This document shows, piece by piece, positions 34,025-45,762 of a stretch of DNA of 64,000 nucleotides. The stretch covers positions 1-64,000 of the forward strand of contig JALNQF010000225.1 of assembly GCA_028456385.1 (NCBI GenBank). The letters are read 5' to 3'. The notes below the pieces were generated by a model, which did not search any database, was not told the origin of the DNA, and saw only the letters and a list, made by a program, of their open reading frames with translations. Positions within the stretch are counted from its first letter, which is position 1; the number at the start of each line of letters is the position of its first letter. Position numbers and translations under genes: made by a program. This DNA comes from Ophiosphaerella korrae. Its lineage: Eukaryota > Ascomycota > Dothideomycetes > Pleosporales > Phaeosphaeriaceae.

Positions 34025-35484
34025 CCACGGTAACCGTCTAACATAGCGGAGATGGTAATCCCCTACCTTGGGAATAGTTCCTTCTAATATATATTTCAAA
34101 GTTGTAAATTGGCGCTATTACAAAAGCAGATGTAAATCGCTGTCAAACAAGGGAATAAAGCAATCACTTCCCCTCCTTAACCTATCCCCTAGATATGCAA
34201 ACTATCGAGCGCAATATATCTACTCAACTTGACGCCACCTTAATCGCTCGTCTCTCTCTACACGACTCTACCTACTTCACTATCCTACACCCCTAAACCC
34301 TTTACTGCCTACTGCTCCTTGTAGCACTAGAATATCCTTACTAGCTCTAAGGTGCTAGAACTAGGATGTAGGTAGAGAGACTATACTGTTGTCTTTACCT
34401 CCGCTGTAAGCAATTAGGAGAGCGTAGTAGTAGTTAATCTAGCTAAATTAGATTATAGTGCGTCCTTACTTACTTTTCTATACTAGCTACCTATCTTCTA
34501 GTAGTGTAAGTAGGAAGCAGTAGACTAATTTTAGTACTCTTTTAGGTACCCTATATACCCTTAGCTAAGTATAGTATAATATCTTATAAGGCCTATTAGG
34601 AAGGTAGATTACTTAGGGTCTAACAATCCCTACTAGACTATCTCTCCTCTCTCTCTTCTACCTTATTACTACCTACTAACGTAAGTAAGGCCTTTAACGT
34701 AATAGTACTCGCCTATTACCTATAGTACTTCTCCTTTTCTTTACTTATTCTTTCTACCTTTTACGCCCTTAAGTAGTATAGTAAGCGTCTCTTTCTTACT
34801 AAGTAGTTGTTAGTAGTAACGCACTCCTCTACCTAGCCCTACGTACTAGCTACGCTTGCCTAGGCAGCGCTTAAGTACTATAAGCCCTAGAGCAACTCTA
34901 ATATCTATATAGTTCTAGGGCTAAAGTCGCTTACTAAGCTAGCTCTAGCTACTAAGTAGTAGCTAGAGAGTAAGATACGCGTATAAAGTAAGAAGGAGCT
35001 ATTAGATAAATAGTAAGAAAGTCTTTACTTACTTTTCTTTAGATTTTAAAAAGGAAGTAGAGGAGTAAGTAAGTAATAAGTAAGAACAAGAAGTAGTTAT
35101 TATGTTACAAGATATATATAAGGTAAGCCTAGAAGGTATATAGAGGGGTTAGAAAGGAGTTAAAGTAGTAGATATTTAGGCTACTAGTTTTATCTAATCT
35201 AGTAAGCTAAGCGTATTATATCGCGCTCTTTAAAGATTTATCTCTAAGCCTACTTTATAATAGCCTAGTACAATACTTTACTATTTTAGTATATTCTTAG
35301 TAATTATACGTTAGCTAGGTACTCTAGCTAGCCTATATACTTGTACTAACCTAGCTAGTTAGTTTTAGTTACTACTACTTCTATAACCTTTACCTCCTTT
35401 TCTACTAACTACTTTATTACTTTCTAGCCTACTATTAGCCCTTCTATATTTTAGTAGCTAGGGTAGTAGTTAGCGCTATACTCT

Positions 35485-35534
<50 letters not shown>

Positions 35535-35535
35535 T

Positions 35536-35570
<35 letters not shown>
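35485..35570. repeat. (TAC)n microsatellite
   Basis: About 28 TAC triplets with one ATT interruption near 35534, followed by a degenerate ACTAGTACTAATACTAG tail. Directly visible. Confidence 0.95.
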
Positions 35571-35960
35571 GTACTAATACTAGTATTATTACTAGTCTTA
35601 TATATAATAAAGTAGCGCTATAAGCTACTATTATAGAAGAATACCTATACTTTAAAGCTCTAGTATAGTAAATTACCTTTTTTTTACGTAATTCTATATT
35701 CTTAATTGTAGTTCTTCTATAGCTAGCTCTAACTAAGTATTATAAAGGTATAGCTACTTAAAACGTAGTACTAGATCCCTCCTAAAATCTAACCTAGCTT
35801 TTTAATATCTAAACTAATTAGAAAGAGTAACTTTATAAGCTATAGTATAGCTATCTCCTTAAGTAGAGCTATAGTTATTAGACTAGAATATAAGTAGAAG
35901 GGTTAGAATTATTAACTACTAAACTAAAAAAAGTATAATAGTTTAGCGCTTCTTACTACT

Positions 35961-36212
35961 AGTATCTTTATTACTACCTTATAGCTTTCTTCTAAAGCTA
36001 CTTAGAGTATATTACTATATAGCCTACTTTACGCGTTAACTTTAGTACCTTTATTAAGTAGTATCTTTACTACTATTTTATAGCCTCTATATAAAGCTAC
36101 CTAGAGTATATTACTATATAGCCTACTCTATATATTAGAGTTAGCGCCTTTATTAAGTAGTATCTTTACTACTACCTTATAGCCTCTAAGTAAAGCTATC
36201 TAGAGTTCTATA
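35961..36212. repeat. 99 bp tandem repeat, about 2.5 copies
   Basis: Units 35961-36059 and 36060-36158 are both 99 bp, and a third partial unit runs 36159-36212. Each starts AGTATCTTTA and shares AGAGTATATTACTATATAG. A unit length divisible by three would be in-frame if this was once protein coding, but TAG stops now interrupt it. Confidence 0.85.
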
Positions 36213-36756
36213 AGATATCTCTATACTATAGTACTTACTTAAGAACTTATAATACTTAAGATTAAAAGAGTAGAAAGTAGTATCTATAAACTTTACACTA
36301 TAAGATATATACTTCTAAGTAATAAAACTAAAGCTACTAGTAAGTATATAGAGACTATTATAGGTAAGCCTTACTTAGAGACTATATAGTATCTTATAGT
36401 AGATAGCGTAGCTCTAGTATATTAGTAAAGAAAAGTTAAGTTAGCTTAGTACTAACTTATATACTACTAATCTAGGCTTATATAGAAAGCTCTTTAGTAC
36501 GTTATACTACTTTATCTACTACTTAATTTTCTATAGCTCTACTTAGTTACTTTATACTTTAAATATAAGTAAGTACTTATTAGTCTTAATAAGCTTTTTC
36601 TTCTATTACATTATATAATAATCTTTTATCTCTTATAGCTTAACGTTTTTATCTTTACTCTACTAGGTAATATACGTTTAATACTACTATAGCCTATAGA
36701 TATATCTATATTAGTACTTCTCTAGAGACTTTTACTTTATTTTATATAAAGAGAAG

Positions 36757-37205
36757 TGTTATAGTAGTAATAAGAGAAATCGAGATAGAACTAATTAGTC
36801 CTAACTTAAATACTAACGAAGTATAGGACGAGTAGGATAATAACCTTAATTAGGAAACTACTTATAATTAGGATACGTAGGTAATCCCTTAATCTATTAA
36901 GTGTATAGATAAAATATAATTATAGATTAATAGATTAGTAATCTATAATCTATAGTCGCTAAGACTAGATATAAGCGATAGATTAATAGATTAGTAGGAA
37001 TATATAATTAGTAGCAATGCACATTGTTAGGATAGTATTAGTAATCTAATTTCTAACTAAAAACGCTAATACTTAACATTATATACACAAATTAACTATT
37101 GTTTATAGTTATTACTAATTATAATATAAGCTTTTATTATTACTTCGCAATCTACTAATACCTTATAGTAGTTACTTGTAGTTAATAATAAGAAACTCTA
37201 TTATA
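36757..37205 (+). repeat. 5' LTR of Gypsy-1
   Basis: 449 bp, TGTTATAG start and CTATTATA end. Followed by CCTTGCTAATTTAG in the primer-binding position, identical to Gypsy-2. Confidence 0.95.
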
Positions 37206-37289
37206 CCTTGCTAATTTAGTTATTACGAGAAGTAAAGCGTAAGTAGCGTATAGTCTAGCTAATACAATAGTAGAAAGTTTAACTAAACA

Positions 37290-38410
37290 AGTAGCTAAGA
37301 CACCTATAAGTAGTTATAAATTAGATAATATAGTATAGAAAGTAATTAGAGAATATATAAATAACCTAATCTTAGAGAAAGAAGATATAAAGATAGTAAT
37401 TAACGCTTTAGAAACGTAGAATAAAGAACTACAAGATTACTTAAAGTAAAATAAAGTATAAATTAAAGCTATTATTAAAGGTTAGAACTAGATAGAACTA
37501 ATTACCTAAAGATTAGAGATAAGTGCGACGAAGAAACTACCTAAGATACGTATACTTAAGAAATTTAATAGAATAAGAGAAAAACAAAGACCCTTTATAG
37601 TATTAGTATAACTTTAGATAAATATATAAGTTCTATACTTTAATATAGAAGAGAAGAAAGTAATATATATTAGAATGTACCTTAAAGAAGATATAATAAG
37701 ATATTTTAAACCTTACTAGATAGACTATACAATATACGCCCCTATAATATAGAAGGATAAAACTAGAGCTATCTTTAGAAGTTATAAATACTTTACTAAA
37801 CGAATAAAAGTAGTATTTAGGGATATAGATATTACCTAATAAGCTAAAGAAAGACTTAAGAAGCTTATATAAAGTAAGAGTATTCCTAAATACGTATTAT
37901 AGTTTAAATAACTATTGTAGAATATAGAATAGAATAAGGTATCTCTAATCTTACGATTAAAGTAAAGTTTAAATATAAAAATCTAATATAAAATAATTTA
38001 TATAGAGAAACCTAGGACACTAGATACTCTAAAACAATAGGTAATATAAATTAACAATAATCTTTAAGAATAGAAGAAAAACAAGTATAGAAGCTAACCT
38101 AAAAACTAAGACGTTAGAGACTCTATAATCTTTAACGCTAACAAAGATAAGAAGAAAAAGAAGAATAAAGACTTTACGTACTTTAGCTATAGTAAAAAAG
38201 GCTACTACTTAAAAAACTATTAATCTAAATAAAAAAAGGATATAGTATACTATAAATATAGAAAACTAGGACACTTTGTAAAAGATTATAGAAGCAAGGA
38301 CTATAAGAAAGATAAGGAAGCCTAGTTAAAGATAACTAAGAATAAGAAGGAAGTACTAAAAGTATAAGCTAAACTATAAAAGAAAGTAGCTAGGAGTAAA
38401 GAATTATAGT
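37290..38410 (+). pseudogene. gag: Gypsy-1 gag pseudogene
   Basis: Colinear with Gypsy-2 gag. The zinc-knuckle region (about 38185-38290) has lost most Cys/His codons to Tyr-type codons, the expected RIP outcome. Many TAA/TAG stops. Borders approximate. Confidence 0.75.
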
Positions 38411-41400
38411 ATATAATACTCTATTAGACTTTTTATTAAAAAGTCAACTACTATATATATATTTCTAGTAAGTAGAGAGTAAGATAGTTCCTATAAAAGA
38501 ATAGAGTAGTAGTAATAAAAGAAAGAACAAAAGCGTAGCTAGAAGAAATAGCGTACGAAATAGACCTACTAATAGAAGACTTAGAAGGGGAAGAGCCCTA
38601 GATACTATTAATCTAGGCTAAAGAACTAGTACTAGATAAAGAGACTACTATAGCTTCTTCTAAAAGACTATAAGAAAGTAAAGAAAGAGTTAGTATAAGA
38701 GGTATAGAGTATACCTAGCTAAATATATATAGCTATAACAGCTACACAATAATAAATATAGAGGAATAAAATAAAGTATAGAAGTTTATTTAGAAATACT
38801 TACTAGTTATAAGTATAGAAGAAGTATACAAAGACTAGAAAGAATATAACCTTAAAGAAATAAAGTTTATACTATTTTAAGAATAGATAAAGTAATATAT
38901 AGTTGTAGTAAGAAGAATACTTATATAAAGAGAATAGTTATTCCTTATAAGAAAGACGCAATAGATTAATAAAGCCTATACACTAAGAGTACTAGTAGTA
39001 TACTATATTCTAACTATAGATATACCTAGATAAGATAAATACTAGGAAGGAGATAACAAAATAATAGACCTAAAATATCTAGTACACTTTAAAGTATTAT
39101 AGCTATTATACCTAGAAAAGAACTATATTATATATAGGAATCTAAAAGTAAATAACTACGTATAGCTAATATAAAGAAAAGGCTATAATTATATAAGAAT
39201 AATTCTAGTAGAAGATATCTAAGGATAGAAAATAATCCTTAAAGAAGAATATGTAGTAGTAAGGCCTAGATTAAAACTATCTAAGAAATACGTCTAAGGA
39301 GGACTATAGTATAAATACACGTACAATAAATATCTAAAGTATAAGGAATATAAACTTAAAGTAGGGCTATAGCCCTAGAAAGATAAACAATTTATAAAAA
39401 TACTTAAGCAAGAATAGCTAGAAGGTATAAGAGGCCTATATATTATAAAAATCGGTAGGTACTAAAAGAAGGAAGTACAATTAATAATTAATAGTAGAGC
39501 TATAAAGGACTTTATATTAAAAAAGTTTATAGAAATATAAGGAATATACTATATAACAAAGAAGTACGCTTAATAATTAAGTATAATTAAAGGAAAACTA
39601 TTCTAAGAACCTATTAGGTTTAAAATAGTTCTCTCTATACTAGAATTAGAAAAGATAATAATTAAGAATATAGTTATAAATATAATAACAATTAACAACA
39701 AACAAGATATAATACTAGGAATACTATAGTTATAGATAACTAACCTACACAATAATTAGAAAACAAGAAAAATTAGCTACTATAAGATAGATATACTAAA
39801 GGCTAATATAAGTACCTATAAAGGAGAATTTCTAGAAGAATATAAGAAATAGGAAAAATAACTTATAGAGCCTAAAGACTATCTTCTAGAATACTAGCTA
39901 TAAGACTTAGCGATAGACCTAGAAGAAGAGAAAAACGTAAGTTAGAGCTTAATCTATAGAAAGATAGAAGAAGAATCTAAAATTAAACAAATATTTATTA
40001 AGAACGTAATAAAGAAAAGATAAATACAAGACTCTAAATCCTTAGTAGTATATAAACTTATATTTATAGATAAAAAAAGAATAAGTAATAAAAGACCTTA
40101 TATAGACTTTAGAAAAACTAACATAATTATAAACAAGTATTAATACCCTTTACTATAAATAGATAAAATATAAGATAGACTATAAAAAGTAAAGATCTTT
40201 ACAAAACTAGATATTTAAAACGCTTACTACTAGATTAGAATTAAAAAAAGTAATAAATAGAAAATAGCGTTTAGAATACAATATAGACTATATAAATACT
40301 TAGTTATCCTCTTTAGATTAACAAACGCACTAGTAGTATTTTAGGAAAGAATTAATATAGTACTAAAAGAGTACTTAGACGTATTTACGTTTATATACCT
40401 AGATAATATCTTTATATTTTTAGAAATAGAGGATAAACACGTACAATATATATATAAAGTACTAGAAAGACTAGTAGAAAATAAGCTATTTCTTAAAATA
40501 AGAAAATGCGAGTTCTATATAAAGGAAATAGACTTCCTTAGATTTATTATAGAACTAAGAAAAATCAAGATTAACCTAGGAAAGATTAAGTTAATTAACG
40601 AATAGCTAACACTAAAGAACCTAAAAGAGGTACAATAATTTTATAGGTTAGTAAACTTTTATAGAAAACTAATAATAAAATAGTCTAAAGATATAGAACC
40701 TATAACAAGACTTATAAAAAAAGACACGCTATTTAAATAGATAAAAGAATACGATAAAGTATTTAATAAAATTAAAAGAAAGTTTATAGAGAATCTAGTT
40801 ATTAGAATATATAACCTAGACCTACTAGTAATAGTAAAAATAGATATATCTAACTTAGTCTATAGAATAGCACTAATATAAGAAGACCTAAAGACTAAAA
40901 AAGAATATTTAGTTAAATACTTCTCTAAAAAAATAAAACTAATAGGGCTTAACTACTAAATCTATATTAAAGAGATACTAGTAATTTACAAAGTATTTAA
41001 GTAATAGAAAGTATACGTATAAAGAGTAAAGTACTAAATAAAAGTCTTTATAGACTACAAGAATCTTATAGGATTTATAATAAATAAGGACTTGTTATAA
41101 CGCTATATAAGATAGTAGGAATTCCTATTAATATTTTACTTAGAAATTATACATATAAAAAGAAAGGATAACTAATTAGTAAATACTCTAAGTAGAAGAC
41201 TAGACTTATAAGAAGAAGTAAACACTACTAGTATAGTCTTTATTAAGAATAAAAAAGGATACTTAGTCCTAAATATACCTAAAATAGCTACTACACTTAA
41301 AAGAACAAGTAGTAAGCTAGATAAATAGATTTAGAGAATAACGTAAGAAGCTTCTAAAGAAATAGAAAAACTAGAAATCTAAAAAGGATTTATACAAGCC

Positions 41401-42710
41401 TATAGAAGGATATATATTCTAAAGAAGATCTAAAGAGAATTTATATAATAATTCTATAAATTACTAGTATATAGACACTAAAGGATAAACAAAACCCTAG
41501 ATAGACTACTATAAGATTACTATATTCTAAAATTAAGAGAATTAGTAATAGAAGTACTACAAGATTGTATAGAATACTAAAAAAATAAATATAGTAGATA
41601 CGCACTATATAGAATATTATAACTAGTTAAAGTACTAGAATAACTATAGAGAATTATTACAATAGACTTTATTACAAAGTTACCTAACTTAAAAAACCTA
41701 ATATTAAAGGCTAAGTATAATAGAATTCTAATAATAGTAGATAAGCTTATAAAATACTTATACTTTAGGCTATATAAAGAAAAAAGTAGGATAGAGGTTA
41801 CTATATATTAAGTTCTAGGAACTATAATTAGCTAATATAGACTCCTTAACAAGATTATTATAGATAGAGATATAAGATTTATATTAAAACTATAGAGAAT
41901 AATAATAGTATAAATAGGAATTAATTATATAATGTTAATAGTATACTACCTATAAATAGATAAATAATCTAAACAAATAAATTAGATAGTAAAATAGTAC
42001 TTAAGATACTACTTTAACTACAACTAGAATAACTAGGTATAGCTACTACCTATAGTATAGTTAGTATATAACAGCGTAAAGAATATAGTAATAAGAGTAT
42101 TACCTTTCTTTGCAAACTATAGATTTGACTATAGTATATATTAAATACTAAGATCTAAGGAATCTTAGTCCCTAAGAGGAGAGAACCTTTTAAATAGACT
42201 TAAATAGATATATAATTAACTAAGATAGGACGTAGAGTTCTTATATAATTAAATAACAAAGTACTATAATAAAAAATATAAACAGGGACCCTAATTTAAA
42301 AAGAGAGAAAAAGTATAGTTAGAATAGAAAAATATTACAAGTAAATAACTAAGTTTAAAACTAGATTACGTTAAGATAGGACTATATAAGATTAAGAAGA
42401 AAGTTACACTAGTTATATTTAAGCTAAGGCTACTAAGTAAGATAAAGATACACTTAACTTTCTACGTAGTACTACTAGAAATAGCACTATAAAACGCGAA
42501 ACTACTAGTATATAAAGTAGATATATATAGAGAATAAGAAGAATAAGAAGTTAAAGAAATCTTAGTATACTAGTTCTATAATAGTAGGAACTACTATTTA
42601 GTAAAATAGATAAGTATAAACAAAAAAGGACAACTATAGGAAAAAATATAGGAACTAGAAGATAACCTTAACTACTCTAAGAAACTAAAAGAGTTCTAAA
42701 GTTAAAACTC
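38410..42710 (+). pseudogene. pol: Gypsy-1 pol pseudogene
   Basis: Follows the Gypsy-2 pol order. The reverse transcriptase active site at about 40396-40407 now reads Tyr-Leu-Asp-Asn, so the second catalytic aspartate is lost, in addition to many stops. In the integrase zinc region the first of the paired cysteines survives and the second is mutated, the reverse of Gypsy-2. The chromodomain lies at about 42520-42700. Inactive. Confidence 0.85.
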
Positions 42711-42739
42711 CCTAGACTACCTAGTAGTAAACTAAGAGA

Positions 42740-43412
42740 AACAACACTATTAGTAATAGATAGAGAGGCTTTAGACTTACCTAGTATAGTAAGAGCTAGA
42801 GTAGCCTCTACTATATCCTCGAAATTAAGCTTAGATTCTAGAAGAGTAGACTACTTAATAGACTTCTTATTGTTTAAGGCTTTTATCTTACGAAGATAAG
42901 ATAAATAGGCCTAGTTATTAGATAATTACGTCTAATTATTAAGAAATTAAAACTAATACTCCTCTAGCGTACAATAAGAGACTTTATAGAGACGCTTACG
43001 CTCTCTTTTAGCCTCTATAATCTATAATAATAGTTTTTCTTAAGTGTAGTTAATAGCTCTCCCTATTATATATAAGTATAGACACAAGAATAAGTATTCT
43101 TAACTTATACTCTACTATAAACATACTAGACAAGTTATAGGACAAGTAAGTATTAGTATAAATATATACCTTATAGGCCTTACTATATTTTAAAGAAAGA
43201 TAAACTAATAGAAAGTTTATAGACTTATAACAAGAATATAGAAATATTGCGATACTATAGGGTAATACACAATCTACTAATTAGATACAATAAAGAGTAG
43301 ACTTAGTAAGTATAGAGATAGAGAATAAAGAACTTTATATTAATAAAGAAACTAGACTAATAACCTTAGCTTTAGGATAAGAAAACAAAAGACTACCTAA
43401 AGGAGGAGATAG
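42740..43412. other. Gypsy-1 internal region between pol and 3' LTR
   Basis: Counterpart of 23030-23665 in Gypsy-2, ending in the purine-rich tract. It has no open frame of note in this copy. Its presence in both elements shows it is an inherited part of the family. Confidence 0.55.
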
Positions 43413-43861
43413 TGTTACAGTAGTAATAAGAGAAATCGAGATAGAACTAATTAGTCTTAACTTAGATGCTAACGAAGTATAGGACAAGTAAGGTAACAAC
43501 CTTAATTAGGAAACTACTTATAATTAGGACACGTAGGTAGTCCCTTAATCTATTAAGTGTATAGATAAAATATAATTACAGATTAATAGATTAGTAATTT
43601 ATAATCTATAGTTACTAAGACTAGATACAAGTAATAGATTAATAGATTAGTAGGAATATATAATTAGTAGTAATGTACATTGTTAGGATAGTATTAGCAA
43701 TCTAATCTCTAACTAAGAACGCTAATACTTAACATTGCACATACAAATTAACTATTGTTTATAGTTATTACTAATTATAATACAAGCTTTTGTTATTACC
43801 TCGTAATCTACTAACACTCTATAGTAGTTACTTATAGTTAATAACAAGTAACTCTATTACA
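43413..43861 (+). repeat. 3' LTR of Gypsy-1
   Basis: 449 bp, starts TGTTACAG and ends CTATTACA, both termini nearly unmutated. Followed by AGAAG. Confidence 0.95.
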
Positions 43862-43866
43862 AGAAG

Positions 43867-44676
43867 TAATATACTTAGCTTTAAAGCTATACTCTTCTTT
43901 AATTATCTACTTTACTTTTAGTAAAGGTAGTTTCTATAAAATATATAAGTTAAGGATATACTTTTTATATAGGTCCTAGTAGTCTATATAAAGAGTTAGC
44001 GCCTTAAGCTTTTATAGCTAACCTAGTAGACCTATAGGTAATAGAGGCCTTATAGGTATTGTAAATATAGACGCAAATATAGACTTAGACTAGCTATTAC
44101 TAGTAAATCCTATATTAAACTATATAGGGCTAGAGTATACTATATAGAGTTTAAATAGGTATAAAATATAGTCCTTTATAGTTATAACCTATTTACTAAA
44201 GAGCTATACTTATAAAGTAAATATAGAGGTCTAATTAACGCTATATAATTTATATAGTTACTAGGTAAAAAGAGTATTATAGTATATAGTATATAAGGGC
44301 TTAAGCTAGAGTAAGTAAGCTAGCGCTAGGTTAGGTAGGCTACGTAGTAAGAAGTCTATCCTTAGTAGTACTTAATATAGAAGTAGCTAGTTACTTAATA
44401 TTATAGGATATATAAAGTAAAGAGTACTTACCTAAGGTAAGAATAGAGTAAGATAGTACTTTATATTTTATATTACGATTAGAGTTAGACTCTAAGAAGA
44501 TATTATAGTTACGTAAACCTCTAGTCGTACGCTTAATAAAAGTAATTAGGTATAGATTAAAACTCCTATTATTACTCGGCTAGTAAAGCGCGCTAACGCG
44601 CTAGTAGAATATATTATAGGGCTCTAAGTTGTTAACTACCTAAGGTAGATTAAAAGGTAATAGCTAAAGCACGTGT
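43867..44676. other. Host DNA right of Gypsy-1, class unknown
   Basis: Continues the sequence interrupted at 36751. RIP-type composition with scattered GC-richer runs, such as near 44330 and 44590. No gene, RNA or known element seen. Confidence 0.4.
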
Positions 44677-44796
44677 TGTAATTATATAATAAACTTATAA
44701 GTACTAAATAATTCTAAACAATAGACGTTAATATAGTACTACTCTTAGTTAGAGATTAGATTACTAATACTATGCTAATAATATATATTACTACTA

Positions 44797-45221
44797 ACGT
44801 ATTCTATTAGCGAAGCGGTTATATTACCGAGACGGCCACTCTAAAACACACCAAAAAATCGAAAATTTAACATCTAATATCTCGACAACTATACTATAAT
44901 AACTTCTAAAAATTTAATAGATTAAAGATTATATATAAAGTAGTAATCTATAAAATTTTTAGAACGTACAGCCTAGTTTATTTAATATTATTAATGAAAA
45001 AGTGTTTTTTACTGTAGAAAATTTTACTATCTTAAGAACTACTAGGCTGCACGCTTTAAAAATTTCATAGATTACTACTATATATATAATCTTTAATCTA
45101 TTAAATTTTTAGAAGTTTTTATATTATAGTTGTCGAGATATTAGATGTTAAATTTTCGATTTTTTGGTGTGTTTTAGAGTGGCCGTCTCGGTAATATAGC
45201 TACTTCGCTAATAGAATACGT
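44797..45221. mobile_element. 425 bp palindromic MITE with 181 bp terminal inverted repeats
   Basis: The arms 44797-44977 and 45041-45221 are inverted copies, exactly 181 bp each, around a 63 bp centre. Ends read ACGTATTCTATTAGCGAAG inward, with TA on both sides (44795-44796, 45222-45223). TA targeting and an ACGTAYTCY end resemble the pogo elements here, suggesting a non-autonomous relative. The arms keep GC-rich blocks such as CCGAGACGGCC, so the element suffered less RIP than its host LTR. No coding capacity. Confidence 0.92.
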
Positions 45222-45248
45222 TAATTATATACTTAATATTTTTCTTAT

Positions 45249-45338
45249 AGCTTTATTACTTTATTGTTTCTCTTTTTACAAAGTTATAAAGCTAGCTTTA
45301 TTACTTTATTGTTTCTCTTTTTACAAAGTTATAAAGCT
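45249..45338. repeat. Two exact tandem copies of a 45 bp unit inside the LTR
   Basis: Units 45249-45293 and 45294-45338 are identical by eye, although the surrounding LTR is RIP-mutated. This points to a duplication that arose after the mutations or recently by slippage. Confidence 0.9.
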
Positions 45339-45762
45339 AGCTTTATAGCTTTATAAATACTAAGATCGCGAAGCTATAAAGTTATTACGTATCTCTATTG
45401 TAATTAATATCTTAATTAAGCTTATTATCCTAAGAGTAATATATATATTATCTTCTATTATAGAGCTAATTAGTTCTATCTATATTTTTTCTATTATATC
45501 TATAATAGAGTACTTTTATATAGGCTATCTAAGTATTTTACTAGTAGAGCTTTTACCTTATCTACACTTATAAAAGTATAATTCTAGAAAAGTAAGTAGT
45601 ACGTAAGCTTACTTATTAGCTAGTAAGTAATACTACTATATACTCTAATTTAAACTTTAGTATAACAACTAATTATAAATAAATATAACGTGCTTATACT
45701 TAGGTACTAGAGAAAAGATACTTTAGTACTTATAATACTTAAGAGTTACTTTAGTATATATA

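Larger units (their letters stand above)
34025..36751. other. Moderately RIP-mutated DNA of unknown class, host of Gypsy-1
   Basis: AT content rises from about 34160. The first kilobase is rich in CTA/CTT/TAG triplets and keeps more C and G than the rest of the repeat sea. It contains the (TAC)n array and a 99 bp tandem repeat, listed separately. The sequence resumes right of Gypsy-1 at 43867. No family recognised. Confidence 0.45.
36757..43861 (+). mobile_element. Gypsy-1: full-length Ty3/Gypsy chromovirus LTR retrotransposon
   Basis: Two 449 bp LTRs (36757-37205, 43413-43861) with a perfect AGAAG target duplication at 36752-36756 and 43862-43866. The internal part is colinear with Gypsy-2 (gag, protease, RT, RNase H, integrase, chromodomain) but more heavily mutated. 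A purine-rich AAAGGAGGAGATAG tract precedes the 3' LTR. Not autonomous. Confidence 0.97.
44677..45507 (-). mobile_element. Gypsy-type LTR (solo, inverted) carrying a MITE
   Basis: Ends read on the minus strand are TATTATAG... and ...TACA, and the sequence aligns with the LTRs at 60812-61190, 4243-4696 and the Gypsy LTRs. No pol sequence adjoins it. Taking out the 425 bp MITE and one TA leaves about 404 bp. No clear target duplication was found, so the borders may be off by a few bases. Confidence 0.75.

Noticed and set aside
44797..45221. CRISPR-like or RNA-gene hairpin
   Set aside because: A TA-flanked palindrome with 181 bp arms is a MITE; there are no regularly spaced direct repeats, and this is a eukaryotic genome.
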